A stretch of DNA of 64,000 nt from Chitinophagaceae bacterium (GCA_947488765.1 CANLAE010000001.1:310001-374000), one strand, 5' to 3'; positions 1 through 9,879 are shown, counted from the first letter of the stretch. The notes: generated by a model from the sequence alone, not told the origin. Translations and numbers: made by a program.

Positions 1-393
1 GCAGCTAAGGTTGCCAATGCGTATAATTTTATTGTTCAAAAAGAAAATGGATTCCAATCAAACATCGGTGATCGTGGCGGCAAATTAAGTGGCGGAGAAA
101 GACAACGATTAACTATTGCAAGAGCAATCCTAAAAAACCCACCGATTTTAATTTTAGATGAAGCAACATCAGCATTAGATACCGAAAGTGAAAAGTTAGT
201 ACAAGATGCTATTAATAATATGATGCAAAACAGAACAAGTATTGTAATTGCACATCGCCTTAGTACTATACGACATGCAGATGAAATTATTGTTTTGAAA
301 AAAGGTGAAATTGCTGAAAGAGGCACGCACGAAGGCTTGTTGGCACAAAATGGTATTTATAAAAATCTTGTAGAAATGCAAGAGGTGAAGTAA
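1..393 (+). CDS. ABC transporter ATP-binding protein, C-terminal part (MsbA/lipid-exporter type)
   Basis: This is the 3' end of a gene that begins before the window; 130 codons are visible, ending in TAA. The reading contains the ABC signature LSGGERQR, the Walker B region [12 protein letters not shown] and the switch histidine in [14 protein letters not shown], in the usual order. The end [20 protein letters not shown] is typical of exporters with a fused membrane domain (the MsbA/LmrA/Sav1866 group). A lipid or drug exporter is likely, but the membrane part is not visible, so the substrate is unknown. coaX starts 72 bp downstream on the same strand. Confidence 0.9.
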   Translation, partial: AAKVANAYNFIVQKENGFQSNIGDRGGKLSGGERQRLTIARAILKNPPILILDEATSALDTESEKLVQDAINNMMQNRTSIVIAHRLSTIRHADEIIVLKKGEIAERGTHEGLLAQNGIYKNLVEMQEVK

Positions 394-465
394 TATTGGT
401 TGAGTTATAAACATTAAAACACATTACTGAAAACAATTCAGTTAATTTAGCAGCATCAAATAACT

Positions 466-1191
466 ATGGCTACAACCCTTTGTTTTGACTTTGGTAATAC
501 CCGATTAAAAGTGGCAGTATTTCATGATGCTGAACTGCAAACTGTTGTGGTATTGGACAACGGAAGCATTGATGCTATTCAGAATTTGATCAATCAATAC
601 CAGCCACAACAATCTATTTTATCTTCGGTCATAAATCATGACACCCAAATTGAAACAATCTTAGCGCAACAAACTAAATTTCATAAACTCAATCATACCA
701 GCAAATTACCTATTACCACTCCTGTTGGAAAACCTGAAACTATTGGTGCAGATCGATTGGCATTGTGTGCAGCTGCTGTTCATTTATATCCCAATCAACA
801 CAATCTTGTAATAGGTTTGGGAACATGTATTACTTATAATTTTACCAATAAATTTCATGAATTTTTAGGAGGCAGCATTTCTCCCGGAATGCAAATGCGT
901 TTCAGGGCAATGCACGAACAAACTGCTTTATTGCCTATTATTGAGCCTGCTTACGATTTTCCATTGATTGGCTATGATACCAAAACCAATTTGTTAAGTG
1001 GTGTATTATTGGGCATGGCAAAGGAAATTGATGGAATTATTGACGCTTATTCGAAAAAGTACAACAATTTTAACGTGCTAATAACAGGGGGAGATATTCC
1101 TTTTTTTGTGACTCACCTTAAAAACAAGATATTTGCCGACCCTTATTTAATTTTTAAAGGACTTTATGCAATCAACGAGTACAATTTATAG
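466..1191 (+). CDS. coaX: Type III pantothenate kinase
   Basis: CoaX phosphorylates pantothenate, the first step of coenzyme A synthesis, in the cytosol. The 241-residue protein has the N-terminal phosphate-binding motif DFGNTRLK (about residues 8-15), the conserved GADRL (about 94-98) and the glycine-rich GLGTCITYNF segment. This is the ASKHA-fold layout of type III kinases, which have no Walker motif. The length is slightly short for the family but complete. The last 26 bp overlap the next gene, so the two are probably cotranscribed. In Bacteroidota coaX is often next to an outer-membrane protein gene and lptC, as here. Confidence 0.93.
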   Translation: MATTLCFDFGNTRLKVAVFHDAELQTVVVLDNGSIDAIQNLINQYQPQQSILSSVINHDTQIETILAQQTKFHKLNHTSKLPITTPVGKPETIGADRLALCAAAVHLYPNQHNLVIGLGTCITYNFTNKFHEFLGGSISPGMQMRFRAMHEQTALLPIIEPAYDFPLIGYDTKTNLLSGVLLGMAKEIDGIIDAYSKKYNNFNVLITGGDIPFFVTHLKNKIFADPYLIFKGLYAINEYNL

Positions 1192-2530
1192 AGCAAGTTT
1201 TTTTTTAATTTGCATTATATTCATTACATCTGTTTCCGCACAGGAAAATTCTCCCTATTCACGTTTTGGATTAGGAGATTTCACTTATAGCCAACATGTA
1301 GTTACAAAAGCAATGGGTGGTGTAGCAGTAGCTTATGCAGATGGTCAGATTGTGAATTTTTCAAATCCGGCTTCTTATGCTAATTTAAAAATTGTTACCT
1401 ACGATTTAGGGATAACAATTGACAGCAGAACATTAAGAAGCAATACGCCTCTTTCTAAATACAATTCTACCAATTTTTCTCCAACTTATTTGAGTGTTGG
1501 GTTTCCTATTGATAAAATGAAAAATATTGGTGCTTCATTTGGATTTAGACCAATTACCAGAATCAATTATTCTGTTGTAAAATCTGAAAGACTAAGTAGC
1601 GTAAGTTCAAATGACAGCATACAAACCGGTTTTGAGGGAAGTGGAGGGATGAATCAGTTTTATTTTGGATTAGGCAAAAAATGGAAAAATGGATTAAGTA
1701 TTGGGTTTAATTCGGGTTATAATTTTGGTAAAAGAGAAAGCAACACTAAGCGTGCATTTATTAATGATACCGTTGCTTTTTACAAATCAAATTACAGCAC
1801 AACAACATCTTTCGGTGGCATGTTTGTTTCGGGAGGTTTTCAGTTTGAAACATTGTTAGATAGTTCCAAGGGATATCGTAAGGGGATGAAAGATAAATAT
1901 TATCTAAGATTGGGTGCAAATGCTTCTTTAGGTCAAAAATTAAATGCTTCCCAAAATATATCTAAAGAAACCTATGAATATGATAACTCAGGAGGCATAT
2001 TTAAAGTAGATAGTGTTTTTTCGAGTAGCAATAATAAAGGATCTATTACAATACCTACAACATATACCGCTGGGGCATTGATACAAAAAACGGCAAGCGA
2101 TGCATCAGGGGTTTATGATATATGGACTTTTGGAGCAGAGTTTACAACAGCAAAATGGAGTGAATACCGTTTTTACAATCAAGCAGATGCCCTAATTAAT
2201 ACATGGCAAGTGAGAGTGGGGGGAAGTTGGGTTCCTGATCCAAAAAGTTTTGACAATTATTTCAGTAGAATCAATTATAAAGCAGGCTTCAATTTTGGAA
2301 AAGATTATATCAATGCCGATGGCAAAGAATTAAAAACGTATGGCGTTAGTTTTGGATTAGGCTTACCGGTTCGTCCGGCAAGATTCAGCTACCAGTTTAC
2401 TACTATCCATACTGCATTTGAATATGGAAAAAGAGGAAGTGCAGTAAATAATATCACCGAAAATTATTTCAAACTTTCATTTGCATTAAGCATTAGTGAT
2501 ATTTGGTTTATTAAGCGTAAATATGATTAA
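1166..2530 (+). CDS. Outer-membrane beta-barrel protein of unknown function
   Basis: The 454-residue protein begins with a signal peptide (hydrophobic segment ending in VSA, then QENSPYSRFGLGD). It continues as alternating short beta-like segments with many Gly, Asn, Tyr and Phe residues and ends in a strand-like tail, as in an outer-membrane barrel. The SPYSRFGLGD opening is common in uncharacterised Bacteroidota barrels encoded beside coaX and lptC. The ATG lies inside coaX (26-bp overlap), and the gene overlaps the lptC start by 8 bp, suggesting translational coupling. A link to envelope lipid or LPS handling is only a guess from position. Confidence 0.75.
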   Translation: MQSTSTIYRASFFLICIIFITSVSAQENSPYSRFGLGDFTYSQHVVTKAMGGVAVAYADGQIVNFSNPASYANLKIVTYDLGITIDSRTLRSNTPLSKYNSTNFSPTYLSVGFPIDKMKNIGASFGFRPITRINYSVVKSERLSSVSSNDSIQTGFEGSGGMNQFYFGLGKKWKNGLSIGFNSGYNFGKRESNTKRAFINDTVAFYKSNYSTTTSFGGMFVSGGFQFETLLDSSKGYRKGMKDKYYLRLGANASLGQKLNASQNISKETYEYDNSGGIFKVDSVFSSSNNKGSITIPTTYTAGALIQKTASDASGVYDIWTFGAEFTTAKWSEYRFYNQADALINTWQVRVGGSWVPDPKSFDNYFSRINYKAGFNFGKDYINADGKELKTYGVSFGLGLPVRPARFSYQFTTIHTAFEYGKRGSAVNNITENYFKLSFALSISDIWFIKRKYD

Positions 2531-3101
2531 TTCAACAATTAATATAAAAGCTTTTACAACAGCCTTAATTATGGGCTGTTTTTTTATGATTGGTTGTGAA
2601 AATAAAATTGAGGTAGTACAAAATCTTGGTAAAAAATCAATTGGGATTGAAGAAGGAAAAAATATTGAAAGTTATTTGAGTCAAAGTGGTAAGGTTAAAG
2701 CAAAGCTAACAGCCCCATTAATGTTGAGGTATTTGTTAGATACACCGAAGGTTGAATTTCCTGCAAATATGCATGTAGATTTTTATGATGATACTGCTGC
2801 AATTGAAAGTAAAATGGATTGCAAGTATGGTAAGTATTTTGAAAATGACAATAAAGTGTATTTGCGTGACAGCGTGGTAGTATTTAACAGAACAGGAGAT
2901 ACACTTTGGACGGATGAATTGTATTGGGATCAGATCAGGGGAGAATTTTATACAGATAAATTCGTGAGAGTAAAGAAAGGTTTCAATGCAAATTATATTT
3001 TAGGGTATCATGGTTTACGAGCCGATCAGGGATTGAATAATATAACTTTTTTCAATATTGGCGAAGGCTCTTATATGCTTGTTCCGGATAGTACTTACTA
3101 A
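2523..3101 (+). CDS. lptC: LPS export protein LptC-like lipoprotein
   Basis: The 192-residue product is a probable LptC, the bitopic or lipoprotein component that passes lipopolysaccharide from LptBFG to the periplasmic bridge. The ATG at 2523 is preferred over an upstream GTG at 2496 because it yields a clean lipoprotein signal (LIMGCFFMIGC then ENK). The body has the LptC-type beta-jellyroll pattern: KAKLTAPLMLRY, a VDFYDD strand, SKMDCKYGKYFENDNKVYLRDSV and later GEFYTDKFVRVKK. The start codon overlaps the upstream stop by 8 bp. Assignment is by fold pattern and context; sequence conservation in LptC is low. Confidence 0.75.
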   Translation: MINSTINIKAFTTALIMGCFFMIGCENKIEVVQNLGKKSIGIEEGKNIESYLSQSGKVKAKLTAPLMLRYLLDTPKVEFPANMHVDFYDDTAAIESKMDCKYGKYFENDNKVYLRDSVVVFNRTGDTLWTDELYWDQIRGEFYTDKFVRVKKGFNANYILGYHGLRADQGLNNITFFNIGEGSYMLVPDSTY

Positions 3102-3162
3102 ACTTTTTTGCAACAAAATTGTTCCTATTTTTCTTGATTACAAACCTTAAAAAAACATACAA

Positions 3163-4155
3163 ATGGAATATAGAAAAATGGGTAAAACAGGCTTGGAATT
3201 GAGTGTTCTAAGCTTTGGTAGTTGGGTTACTTTTCACAAACAAATTGATGATAGCATCGCCGATGAATTAATGGGTATTGCGTATGATAATGGTGTCAAT
3301 TTTTTTGACAATGCAGAAGTGTATGCATTGGGTGAGAGTGAAAAAATGATGGGCAGAATTTTAAAGAAAAAAAACTGGGAACGTAGTAGTTACGTTGTAA
3401 GCAGTAAAGCATTTTTTGGAACAAAAACAGGCAATACTGCAAAACCGAACCAAAAAGGATTGAGCAGAAAACATTTGGTAGAAGCTTGTAATGAAGCATT
3501 GCAAAGGCTACAGGTTGATTATCTTGATTTGTATTATTGCCATCGTCCCGATAAATCTACACCAATTGCAGAAGTAGTTTGGACAATGAATCATTTAATT
3601 CAACAAGGCAAAGTATTGTATTGGGGAACAAGCGAATGGAGCGGTGTAGAAATTATGCAGGCGCATGCAATTGCAAAAGAGTACAAATTAATTGGCCCTA
3701 CTGTAGAGCAACCACAATACAATTTATTTGAAAGAAATAAAGTTGAAAATGAGTATTTGCAAATTTTCAAAAATGAAGGTTTGGGTACAACAATCTGGAG
3801 CCCCCTGGCTGCAGGTCTTTTAACAGGAAAATACAATGAGGGCATTCCTACAGATAGCAGATTGGCTATTCAAGGGTTTGATTGGTTGAAAGAAAGATGG
3901 GTGAGTGATGATAAAATTGCCAAGGTTAAATCTCTGGCATTATTGGCTAAAGAATTGAATGTTACTTTACCAGCATTAAGTATTGCATGGTGTATTAGTA
4001 ATCCAAATGTTACTACTGCTATTTTAGGAGCTACTAAAGTTCAGCAATTAAATGATAATTTAAAAGCGTTGGAAGTAGTTCCGTTACTTACAAAAGAAGT
4101 GGTTGAAAAAATTGAATCAATCATGCAAACAAAACCAAAGTTGGCAGATTTCTAA
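3163..4155 (+). CDS. Aldo/keto reductase (Kv-beta/YghZ-like)
   Basis: This 330-residue NADP(H)-dependent oxidoreductase belongs to the AKR family. The tetrad is visible: Asp and Tyr in FDNAEVYALGESE, Lys in VVSSKAFF, and His in LYYCHRPD. The GTSEWSG, EQPQYNLF and WSPLAAGLLTGKY segments match the potassium-channel beta-subunit-like branch. The C-terminus WCISNPNVTTAILGATKVQQLNDNL is the usual cofactor-binding end. The natural substrate cannot be read from the sequence. It stands alone after lptC and is followed by a hairpin terminator. Confidence 0.9.
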   Translation: MEYRKMGKTGLELSVLSFGSWVTFHKQIDDSIADELMGIAYDNGVNFFDNAEVYALGESEKMMGRILKKKNWERSSYVVSSKAFFGTKTGNTAKPNQKGLSRKHLVEACNEALQRLQVDYLDLYYCHRPDKSTPIAEVVWTMNHLIQQGKVLYWGTSEWSGVEIMQAHAIAKEYKLIGPTVEQPQYNLFERNKVENEYLQIFKNEGLGTTIWSPLAAGLLTGKYNEGIPTDSRLAIQGFDWLKERWVSDDKIAKVKSLALLAKELNVTLPALSIAWCISNPNVTTAILGATKVQQLNDNLKALEVVPLLTKEVVEKIESIMQTKPKLADF

Positions 4156-4162
4156 TAGTTAG

Positions 4163-4199
4163 ACTCCGAAGTAATTTTTTGCTTCGGAGTTTTTATTTT
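4163..4199 (+). terminator. Rho-independent terminator after the aldo/keto reductase
   Basis: A 9-bp perfect stem (ACTCCGAAG at 4163-4171 with CTTCGGAGT at 4182-4190) closes a 10-nt loop and is followed by TTTTATTTT. It starts 7 bp after the stop codon and lies between convergent genes. The A-rich left side is weak, so it probably serves mainly the plus strand. Confidence 0.8.
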
Positions 4200-4201
4200 G
4201 A

Positions 4202-5065
4202 TTAATAAGTTGGGCAACGATAAGAAGAAAGATTAAAGCTGATTCCAATTTGCGCAGTAGCGTAGCCATCTTTTTGTAAGCTATTGCCACGCTGTCTTCC
4301 TTTAATACCAGAAGATACACCCCATTCATAGCTTCTGTCCTGCAATAAGAATCCTACACTTGAATTTCCATTGGCATCATTAGGAAATGCATCGGGAGCA
4401 TAATTACCGCTTACATCGTCTAAATAATCGGTAGTTGTAAATCTGTATGAAAGTTCTCCAAAAATATTTATCTTGTCCGAAATATTATATTTCATACCAA
4501 AAGCTAAGGGAAAGCACATAGCCATGGTTCCGTAAGGATTTAAGTTGGGGTAATTTATTTTATCATTTTGACCTTCGGTGCCTAATGGCCTTAACATATA
4601 CTGTGTACCATTTAAGTAGGCATAAGGGTCATAAGAAAATACGCCAATACCCAATGAAACATAAGGAGTAAAACTATACTCTCTGAATCCCGGCTGAAAT
4701 CGGAAAAAATTGAAACTTCCGCTAATATTTAATTCCCACAAATCTGTATTAAAACTTAAGTTTCTAAATTTTTTAGGTCTATCATTAATGTAACTACTAT
4801 ACTTATCAGCGTACCCCAAAAAACAATAATTAGCACCTATTTTTAAACCAACATAATTATTAAACTGTTTTTGAAAGTATGCGCCCGCTGCAAGTTTTGG
4901 TTTTAAATTATAAATTTTCATGCCTGTAGTTAAATCTCCAAAATAATGACCTGCGCCTATACTCACACCAAATTCACCCTCATGTACATAAGTATCTAAT
5001 CCTTGCGCATTGCTAAGGAAAAAAACAAATGCTATACCTGTTGTTAATATAATCTTTTTAAACAT
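4202..5065 (-). CDS. DUF6089 family outer-membrane beta-barrel protein
   Basis: The 287-residue protein has a signal peptide (FVFFLSNAQG) and a small-barrel architecture: EFGVSIGAGHYFGDL, YVGLKIGANYCFLGYAD, a conserved NLSFNTDLWELNISGSFNFF block, then PYVSLGIGVFSYDPYA. This matches the Bacteroidota DUF6089 family, whose genes usually lie next to nadK, as here. The function is unknown; a structural envelope role is plausible. In many relatives uppS and bamA follow it; here the cluster instead ends at the AKR gene. Confidence 0.8.
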   Translation of the reverse strand: MFKKIILTTGIAFVFFLSNAQGLDTYVHEGEFGVSIGAGHYFGDLTTGMKIYNLKPKLAAGAYFQKQFNNYVGLKIGANYCFLGYADKYSSYINDRPKKFRNLSFNTDLWELNISGSFNFFRFQPGFREYSFTPYVSLGIGVFSYDPYAYLNGTQYMLRPLGTEGQNDKINYPNLNPYGTMAMCFPLAFGMKYNISDKINIFGELSYRFTTTDYLDDVSGNYAPDAFPNDANGNSSVGFLLQDRSYEWGVSSGIKGRQRGNSLQKDGYATAQIGISFNLSSYRCPTY

Positions 5066-5154
5066 AACCTTTATTTGCTTCTGATTAATAACGAAAATGC
5101 TGCATTTTATTATATTATCAAAAGTTAATTCTTTTTAATTTAAAAAACAAGATT

Positions 5155-6033
5155 TTAATTTCTTTTATCCATACCCCAGGTAAGTTTATTTCTTAGGGTA
5201 GATAAAAAACTGCCTTCATTTAACCTCATCAAATGAATATGGAAATTTTCTTTTTTTACAGCTAGTTGAATATCTTTTGTAACAATTTCTTTTCGGGCAT
5301 CCATTGCACAAATAAACTCTTCTGTTCTTCCTTCAATTTCAAATGAAATTATATTATCGTCAGGCACCACTATGCTTCTAACATTTAAGTTGTGCGGAGC
5401 AACAGGCGTGATTACAAAACTGGAAGAATCTGGAAAAAGAATGGGCCCATTACAACTCATATTGTACCCTGTGCTACCTGTTGGTGTTGCAACAATTAAA
5501 CCATCTGCCCAATAAGAGTTTAAAAATTCCCCGTTTAAATAAGTATGAATTTTTATCATCGGACTAGTATCTCTTTTGTGGATTGCAAATTCATTGAGTG
5601 CAAATGGAGCATCGCCAAACAAAGGAATATTCGCATCTACATGTACTAATGTTCTTTTGTCAATTACGTAAGTTCTGTTGAGAATGGCATCTACGGCTTG
5701 TGTCAATTCTTCTTTATTAATGTTTGCTAAAAAACCAAGTCGTCCAAAATTTACTCCTAATAAAGGGATACCAGTATTTTTTACCAGCGTTACTGCATCT
5801 AACATAGTACCATCACCACCTAAGCTAATCAAGCAATTGATCGTTTGATCCAAATCAGCAGCTTTTTCAAATGTTTCAAGTTTGTGTTTAATACTCTCAG
5901 GAATAGTATAAATATCTATCAATTGACGAAAAACGACAATTTGAATTTGATGTCTTGACAACTCTTGTAATAAGTATTGAAAAGAACTCTCTTGTTCAAT
6001 ATCAAGACCCCTGCTATAAATTGCTACTTTCAT
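5155..6033 (-). CDS. nadK: NAD kinase
   Basis: NadK phosphorylates NAD to NADP in the cytosol. The 292-residue protein carries the signature LGGDGTMLDA (about residues 70-79), the LGVNFGRLGFLA segment, the NE pair in ALNEFAIHKRD, and the GSTGYNMSCNGPI substrate loop. Length and order fit the bacterial family. The gene lies between the DUF6089 gene (89 bp downstream) and the BamA-like gene (86 bp upstream), the usual Bacteroidota neighbourhood. Confidence 0.97.
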   Translation of the reverse strand: MKVAIYSRGLDIEQESSFQYLLQELSRHQIQIVVFRQLIDIYTIPESIKHKLETFEKAADLDQTINCLISLGGDGTMLDAVTLVKNTGIPLLGVNFGRLGFLANINKEELTQAVDAILNRTYVIDKRTLVHVDANIPLFGDAPFALNEFAIHKRDTSPMIKIHTYLNGEFLNSYWADGLIVATPTGSTGYNMSCNGPILFPDSSSFVITPVAPHNLNVRSIVVPDDNIISFEIEGRTEEFICAMDARKEIVTKDIQLAVKKENFHIHLMRLNEGSFLSTLRNKLTWGMDKRN

Positions 6034-6119
6034 TAAAATAGTTTAGTTCAACTTTTATTCTCCGGAATATATTTCCAAATGAATAATTTTAAATTTAGTT
6101 TAAAGATACTCACTGATAT

Positions 6120-7550
6120 TTAAAAATCACCTCTTGTTCTAAACGCAAATCCTTTATCGCCATATTGATTGAAACTATATTCAATTCTAAATACAAAATC
6201 ATAAATAGAAACAATATCTAAGCCAATGCCTGTTGTTGGCAAAAAGCTATTTGTATAACTCTTAATATTTTGTTGTTTGTTGTATGTATAGCCCACGTCA
6301 CCAAATGCTTTTAGGTAAAATGTAAAAGGTATTTTGTCGTGCGTTTTTGTTTTGATAAAAGGAGGTCGAAAAACATAAGTAAATAACTTTCTGTATAATG
6401 TTGTATTACTAATGAATCCTGCTGTGCCGTCAATTACATAAGATTCCATTCCTCTTAAATAAAAATCACCATAACCCATCAACCCTCTGTTATAATAAGG
6501 CTGATCGTCACTCATTCTTACCACACCTACGTTGTGTAATTGGATAAACCAATTTTTAGAAAGTTTAATTGCATTTGTAGCTTCAACTGATAGGGATAAC
6601 ATATTCATTTTGCTACTAAATCCACGGTTATACAAATTAACTTCATACATAAATCCTTTTTTTGGAAACGGAATATAATCTACCGCATAGTATTGAAGAC
6701 TTGCACCAGCATCAAAAAAATTAAGCGAGCTATTAGCTGTAGGAAAGTATTCGGGGTTTAGTTTAAGTATGGTATCATTTACATTATCTCTTGTATATCC
6801 AATACGTGCACTAAATCGGTATTTTGAATCCGGTCTGTAAGAATAAGTAAAACTACTTCTTTGAAACTCCCTGATAAACTCTGGCAATTTAATAAAGGCT
6901 TGTTTATTATCAAGGGTATTATAGTTCATTTCTCTTTGTCGTGAGTAAATAAAATTAACTGAAAAACCATGTTTCAAACTTTTATCGGCAAATGGTTGAT
7001 TGTATCCAAATGCTACTTGCTGATTGTAACCGTTTACTAAATCAATATTCAATTTATCATTTCTGCCACTTACATTATTATGAAAAAATTTTAATCCATA
7101 ATTTACCCTTTCTAAATTTCCACTTTGGTCAGACCACCATTGATTAAAGTTTCTATCTACCAATTTAAAATAGGGTAATGGAAATAAATACCAGCGTTCT
7201 TTTACATCCACATTGATAGTTACAACTCCGCTAACTAAATTTGATACATACACAGTTACATCAATGAACAATGTAGTATTCATAATTTGATCCTTGGCCA
7301 ATTCTAGTTGTTTTGTAAGTGCTTTCGGAAAAAAATAATTACCTTCTTTAAATGGGATTTCTCTGAAAACAATATAGCTTTTGGTTCTTTTATTGCCGGA
7401 TAATTTGATGCTTCCAATTTTAAACTGAGTAGTTGAATCGGCTGAAAGGAGTAGTTTTGAATAATCTACTAAATCAGCACTTAATTGTGCATAGCTAATG
7501 TTAACTATACAACAAAAAAAGATGGATATAAAAAAGAATACACGATTCAT
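6120..7550 (-). CDS. BamA/TamA-like outer-membrane protein (POTRA plus surface-antigen barrel)
   Basis: The 476-residue protein has a signal peptide (IVNISYAQ), a POTRA-like domain (IGSIKLSGNKRTKSYIVFREIPFKEG, about residues 45-120) and a 16-strand-like barrel ending in FRTRGDF with an aromatic C-terminus. This is the Omp85 plan with only one or two POTRA domains, so it is much shorter than BamA. It may help insert outer-membrane proteins or act in lipid transport, but no substrate can be read. The ATG at 7550 is preferred over a TTG one codon upstream. Confidence 0.8.
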   Translation of the reverse strand: MNRVFFFISIFFCCIVNISYAQLSADLVDYSKLLLSADSTTQFKIGSIKLSGNKRTKSYIVFREIPFKEGNYFFPKALTKQLELAKDQIMNTTLFIDVTVYVSNLVSGVVTINVDVKERWYLFPLPYFKLVDRNFNQWWSDQSGNLERVNYGLKFFHNNVSGRNDKLNIDLVNGYNQQVAFGYNQPFADKSLKHGFSVNFIYSRQREMNYNTLDNKQAFIKLPEFIREFQRSSFTYSYRPDSKYRFSARIGYTRDNVNDTILKLNPEYFPTANSSLNFFDAGASLQYYAVDYIPFPKKGFMYEVNLYNRGFSSKMNMLSLSVEATNAIKLSKNWFIQLHNVGVVRMSDDQPYYNRGLMGYGDFYLRGMESYVIDGTAGFISNTTLYRKLFTYVFRPPFIKTKTHDKIPFTFYLKAFGDVGYTYNKQQNIKSYTNSFLPTTGIGLDIVSIYDFVFRIEYSFNQYGDKGFAFRTRGDF

Positions 7551-7650
7551 CAACTTTTAAAATTCTATTTGAGTATGTAAATGTAAGAAATTGCTGAGGG
7601 CGAATCAAGGGTTAATGAAAAGCAATTATTTAAAAACAGAATAAATGAAT

Positions 7651-8310
7651 TTATATGTTTAAGTAAAACATGAATTCATTATAATTTTCTCTCAGTTCAT
7701 TGGCATATTGTTCAATACCAAAATAGTATTTTACGGAGTATTCGTACCGCTGAAGGGTTGCAATAATATCACTGATTTCAGATTTGTTAATTTTTATAGA
7801 AACAAGTAATAAGCCGGTTTCAGCATCTGTACTGGTATTCAATTGTGTAATATAGGCATCATTGGTTTCTATTAATCTGCTGATTTCTCCAAATGAAAAA
7901 TTTCGTTTCTCAATTTCTAAAACAATAATTCCACCGGGCTCCTCATTTCCTAAAAAAGTAGATACTTGATTCATCAATGTTGTTATTGGAATGATACCAA
8001 CCATTTCAGACTGTTCATTAACAACTGCAACAAATGAAACATCAAGCTGGGTAATTACTTTTATTGCGGATAAAAAATAAGCATCTTCATTAATTGATGC
8101 AGGTATAAAGTATTTTTCAAGCGTTTCAATTTGAATATTTTCATCTAATTCTAATAAAGTTTCCTTGCTTAAGATTCCTTTAAATTTATTTGATTCAAGT
8201 ACAGCTATGTGCAACAAATCATTGTCTTCCATTAACTGTAGTGCAAATGAAATAGTATCAAAAAAATTGACAGAAGGATACTGAGATTGTATTAGTTTGT
8301 TTGCTAGCAT
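7651..8310 (-). CDS. CBS domain-containing protein
   Basis: The 219-residue soluble protein has two CBS-like repeats in the first 125 residues (DNDLLHIAVLESNKFKGILSKETLLE and VSFVAVVNEQSEMVGIIPITTLM). The second half resembles an ACT-like regulatory module (PGGIIVLEIEKRNFSFGEISRLIE). CBS pairs bind adenine nucleotides and usually regulate another protein. In Chitinophagaceae-like genomes this type of gene lies with nadK and an alpha/beta hydrolase, as here. A role in sensing adenylate or NAD(P) status is only inference. Confidence 0.75.
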   Translation of the reverse strand: MLANKLIQSQYPSVNFFDTISFALQLMEDNDLLHIAVLESNKFKGILSKETLLELDENIQIETLEKYFIPASINEDAYFLSAIKVITQLDVSFVAVVNEQSEMVGIIPITTLMNQVSTFLGNEEPGGIIVLEIEKRNFSFGEISRLIETNDAYITQLNTSTDAETGLLLVSIKINKSEISDIIATLQRYEYSVKYYFGIEQYANELRENYNEFMFYLNI

Positions 8311-8351
8311 TAATTAACAGACTATAATTTTAACCTAAAAGTTGCAGCAGA

Positions 8352-9107
8352 TTAGTGCTTTGCTAAAAATTCTTCTAATATTTTATTAAAAGCTTGCGGT
8401 ACCTCCATCATTGGTGCATGACCACATTTGTCAATAAAGTGTAAATCGCTATTGGGAATTAATTTATGAAACTCTTCGGCAACAAATGGAGGAGTAATAA
8501 TATCATTTTGACCCCACACAAGCAAAGTGGGTTGTTTTATCTGATTTAATTCTTCCCCTAAATTATTGCGAATTGCACTTTTTGCAAGGGCAATTATCTT
8601 TATTACTTTTATTCTGTTGTTGGTAATTTCAAATACCTCATTCACCAATTCTTCAGTTGCAACTGCCGGATCATAAAAAGTAAGTTCAGTTTTTTTTCTG
8701 ATATATTCTTTATCTCCACGTTTTGGATAGGTATCGCCCATTCCGTTTTCAAATAAACCACTACTTCCAGTAAGTGTAAGTGTTTTAACTCTTTCAGGAT
8801 GCTTTAATGTATGCACCAATGCTACGTGACCACCCAATGAATTTCCCAATAAATGAATATTTTGGTAATCCATTGTTTCGATAAATCTATGAACGTGCTT
8901 TTCTAAACCGCCTACAGAGGTATGAAACAAATCTAAATCAAATAAAGGCAAAAGCGGAACAATCACTTTATGGGTATGCCTAAAATGCTCTACTAAATCA
9001 GCAAAATTACTCAATGCACCAAAAAGGCCATGCAGCAACATCAACGGCTCACCTTCGCCCTCTTCCAAATATTTAAATTTATCGTGTTGTTTTATTTCGT
9101 AATTCAT
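8352..9107 (-). CDS. Alpha/beta hydrolase
   Basis: The 251-residue protein has the alpha/beta-hydrolase plan: oxyanion region MLLHGLFGALSNF, nucleophile elbow GNSLGGH, acid in VWGQNDIITP, and the histidine in DKCGHAPMME near the C-terminus. The whole catalytic triad is present and there is no signal peptide, so it is cytosolic. It resembles the epoxide-hydrolase/MhpC branch; the substrate is unknown. It lies 41 bp upstream of the CBS gene and is probably in the same transcript. Confidence 0.88.
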   Translation of the reverse strand: MNYEIKQHDKFKYLEEGEGEPLMLLHGLFGALSNFADLVEHFRHTHKVIVPLLPLFDLDLFHTSVGGLEKHVHRFIETMDYQNIHLLGNSLGGHVALVHTLKHPERVKTLTLTGSSGLFENGMGDTYPKRGDKEYIRKKTELTFYDPAVATEELVNEVFEITNNRIKVIKIIALAKSAIRNNLGEELNQIKQPTLLVWGQNDIITPPFVAEEFHKLIPNSDLHFIDKCGHAPMMEVPQAFNKILEEFLAKH

Positions 9108-9328
9108 TCGCTTTACTTAATAAGGCTGTTTTGTCTTGTTTACAAATAAAAGGAAAATTAGGTATATTTCATCAGCCTAAGCTTGTTGTTTACACAAGAT
9201 TAACCTGAACATTGGCTAAGATATCCTTTTTATAGTTAATGATTACGTTTATTTTAGCTTAAAATTAAGGCGTTTGTTTTTGCATCAATAAAAAAGAAAA
9301 TATAAAACCTATTTTTTATTATTTTATA

Positions 9329-9865
9329 CTACTTTGACTTAGTCGCCATAAGGGTAAAAAAATGGTCTAATTGAATAAATAATCCTTTGAATGTTGGTAT
9401 AATAATTCCGAAACTATCAATAATTTTTGGTGCCCAGGGTTGTATGAATCCATAGCATTTTGATGTGCCAATTGTTTCGGGTTTCAGTAGTTGTATTTTG
9501 TCGGCAAAAAAAAGTAGGATACTTAAAATTGTTGTATATAACGCAGCATACAATACAATTCCGGCTAGTTTGTTTGCCCAGCCCATGAGTGCAATTTGGG
9601 CAATCTTTTCAATCATTTTTGCGCCCATTTTTACAAGCAATATTACTACAAACATTACGAGTGAAAATGAAAGTATTGGTAACCATTTCCCATTCAAGTG
9701 AGCATTGTTTTCTAAATAAGCAGCAACTACAGCACTTAATTTTATTGCAGCTACCAAACCAATAATGATGGCTAAAAAAGAAAACAATGCAACAATAAGC
9801 CCACGGCTATAACCCTTGATGATAGCAATTATTAAAAGGATTAGGAAAATTCCGTCTATCATCAT
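9329..9865 (-). CDS. CvpA family membrane protein
   Basis: The 178-residue protein has four predicted membrane segments: IFLILLIIAIIKGYSRGLIVALFSFLAI as the first two, then FSLVMFVVILLVKMG and VLYAALYTTILSILLFFADKI. The opening and the Gly-rich turn KGYSRGLI match the CvpA family (colicin V production protein). Its exact role is not settled; envelope-related functions have been reported. Two adjacent ATG codons (9865 and 9862) could both serve as start. It is 14 bp downstream of the YqeY-like gene. Confidence 0.85.
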   Translation of the reverse strand: MMIDGIFLILLIIAIIKGYSRGLIVALFSFLAIIIGLVAAIKLSAVVAAYLENNAHLNGKWLPILSFSLVMFVVILLVKMGAKMIEKIAQIALMGWANKLAGIVLYAALYTTILSILLFFADKIQLLKPETIGTSKCYGFIQPWAPKIIDSFGIIIPTFKGLFIQLDHFFTLMATKSK

Positions 9866-9879
9866 ATTAACAGTTGTTA

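Noticed and set aside
196-414. Minus-strand frames over the start of the window
   Set aside because: They are antisense to the ABC transporter end, whose motifs are clear.
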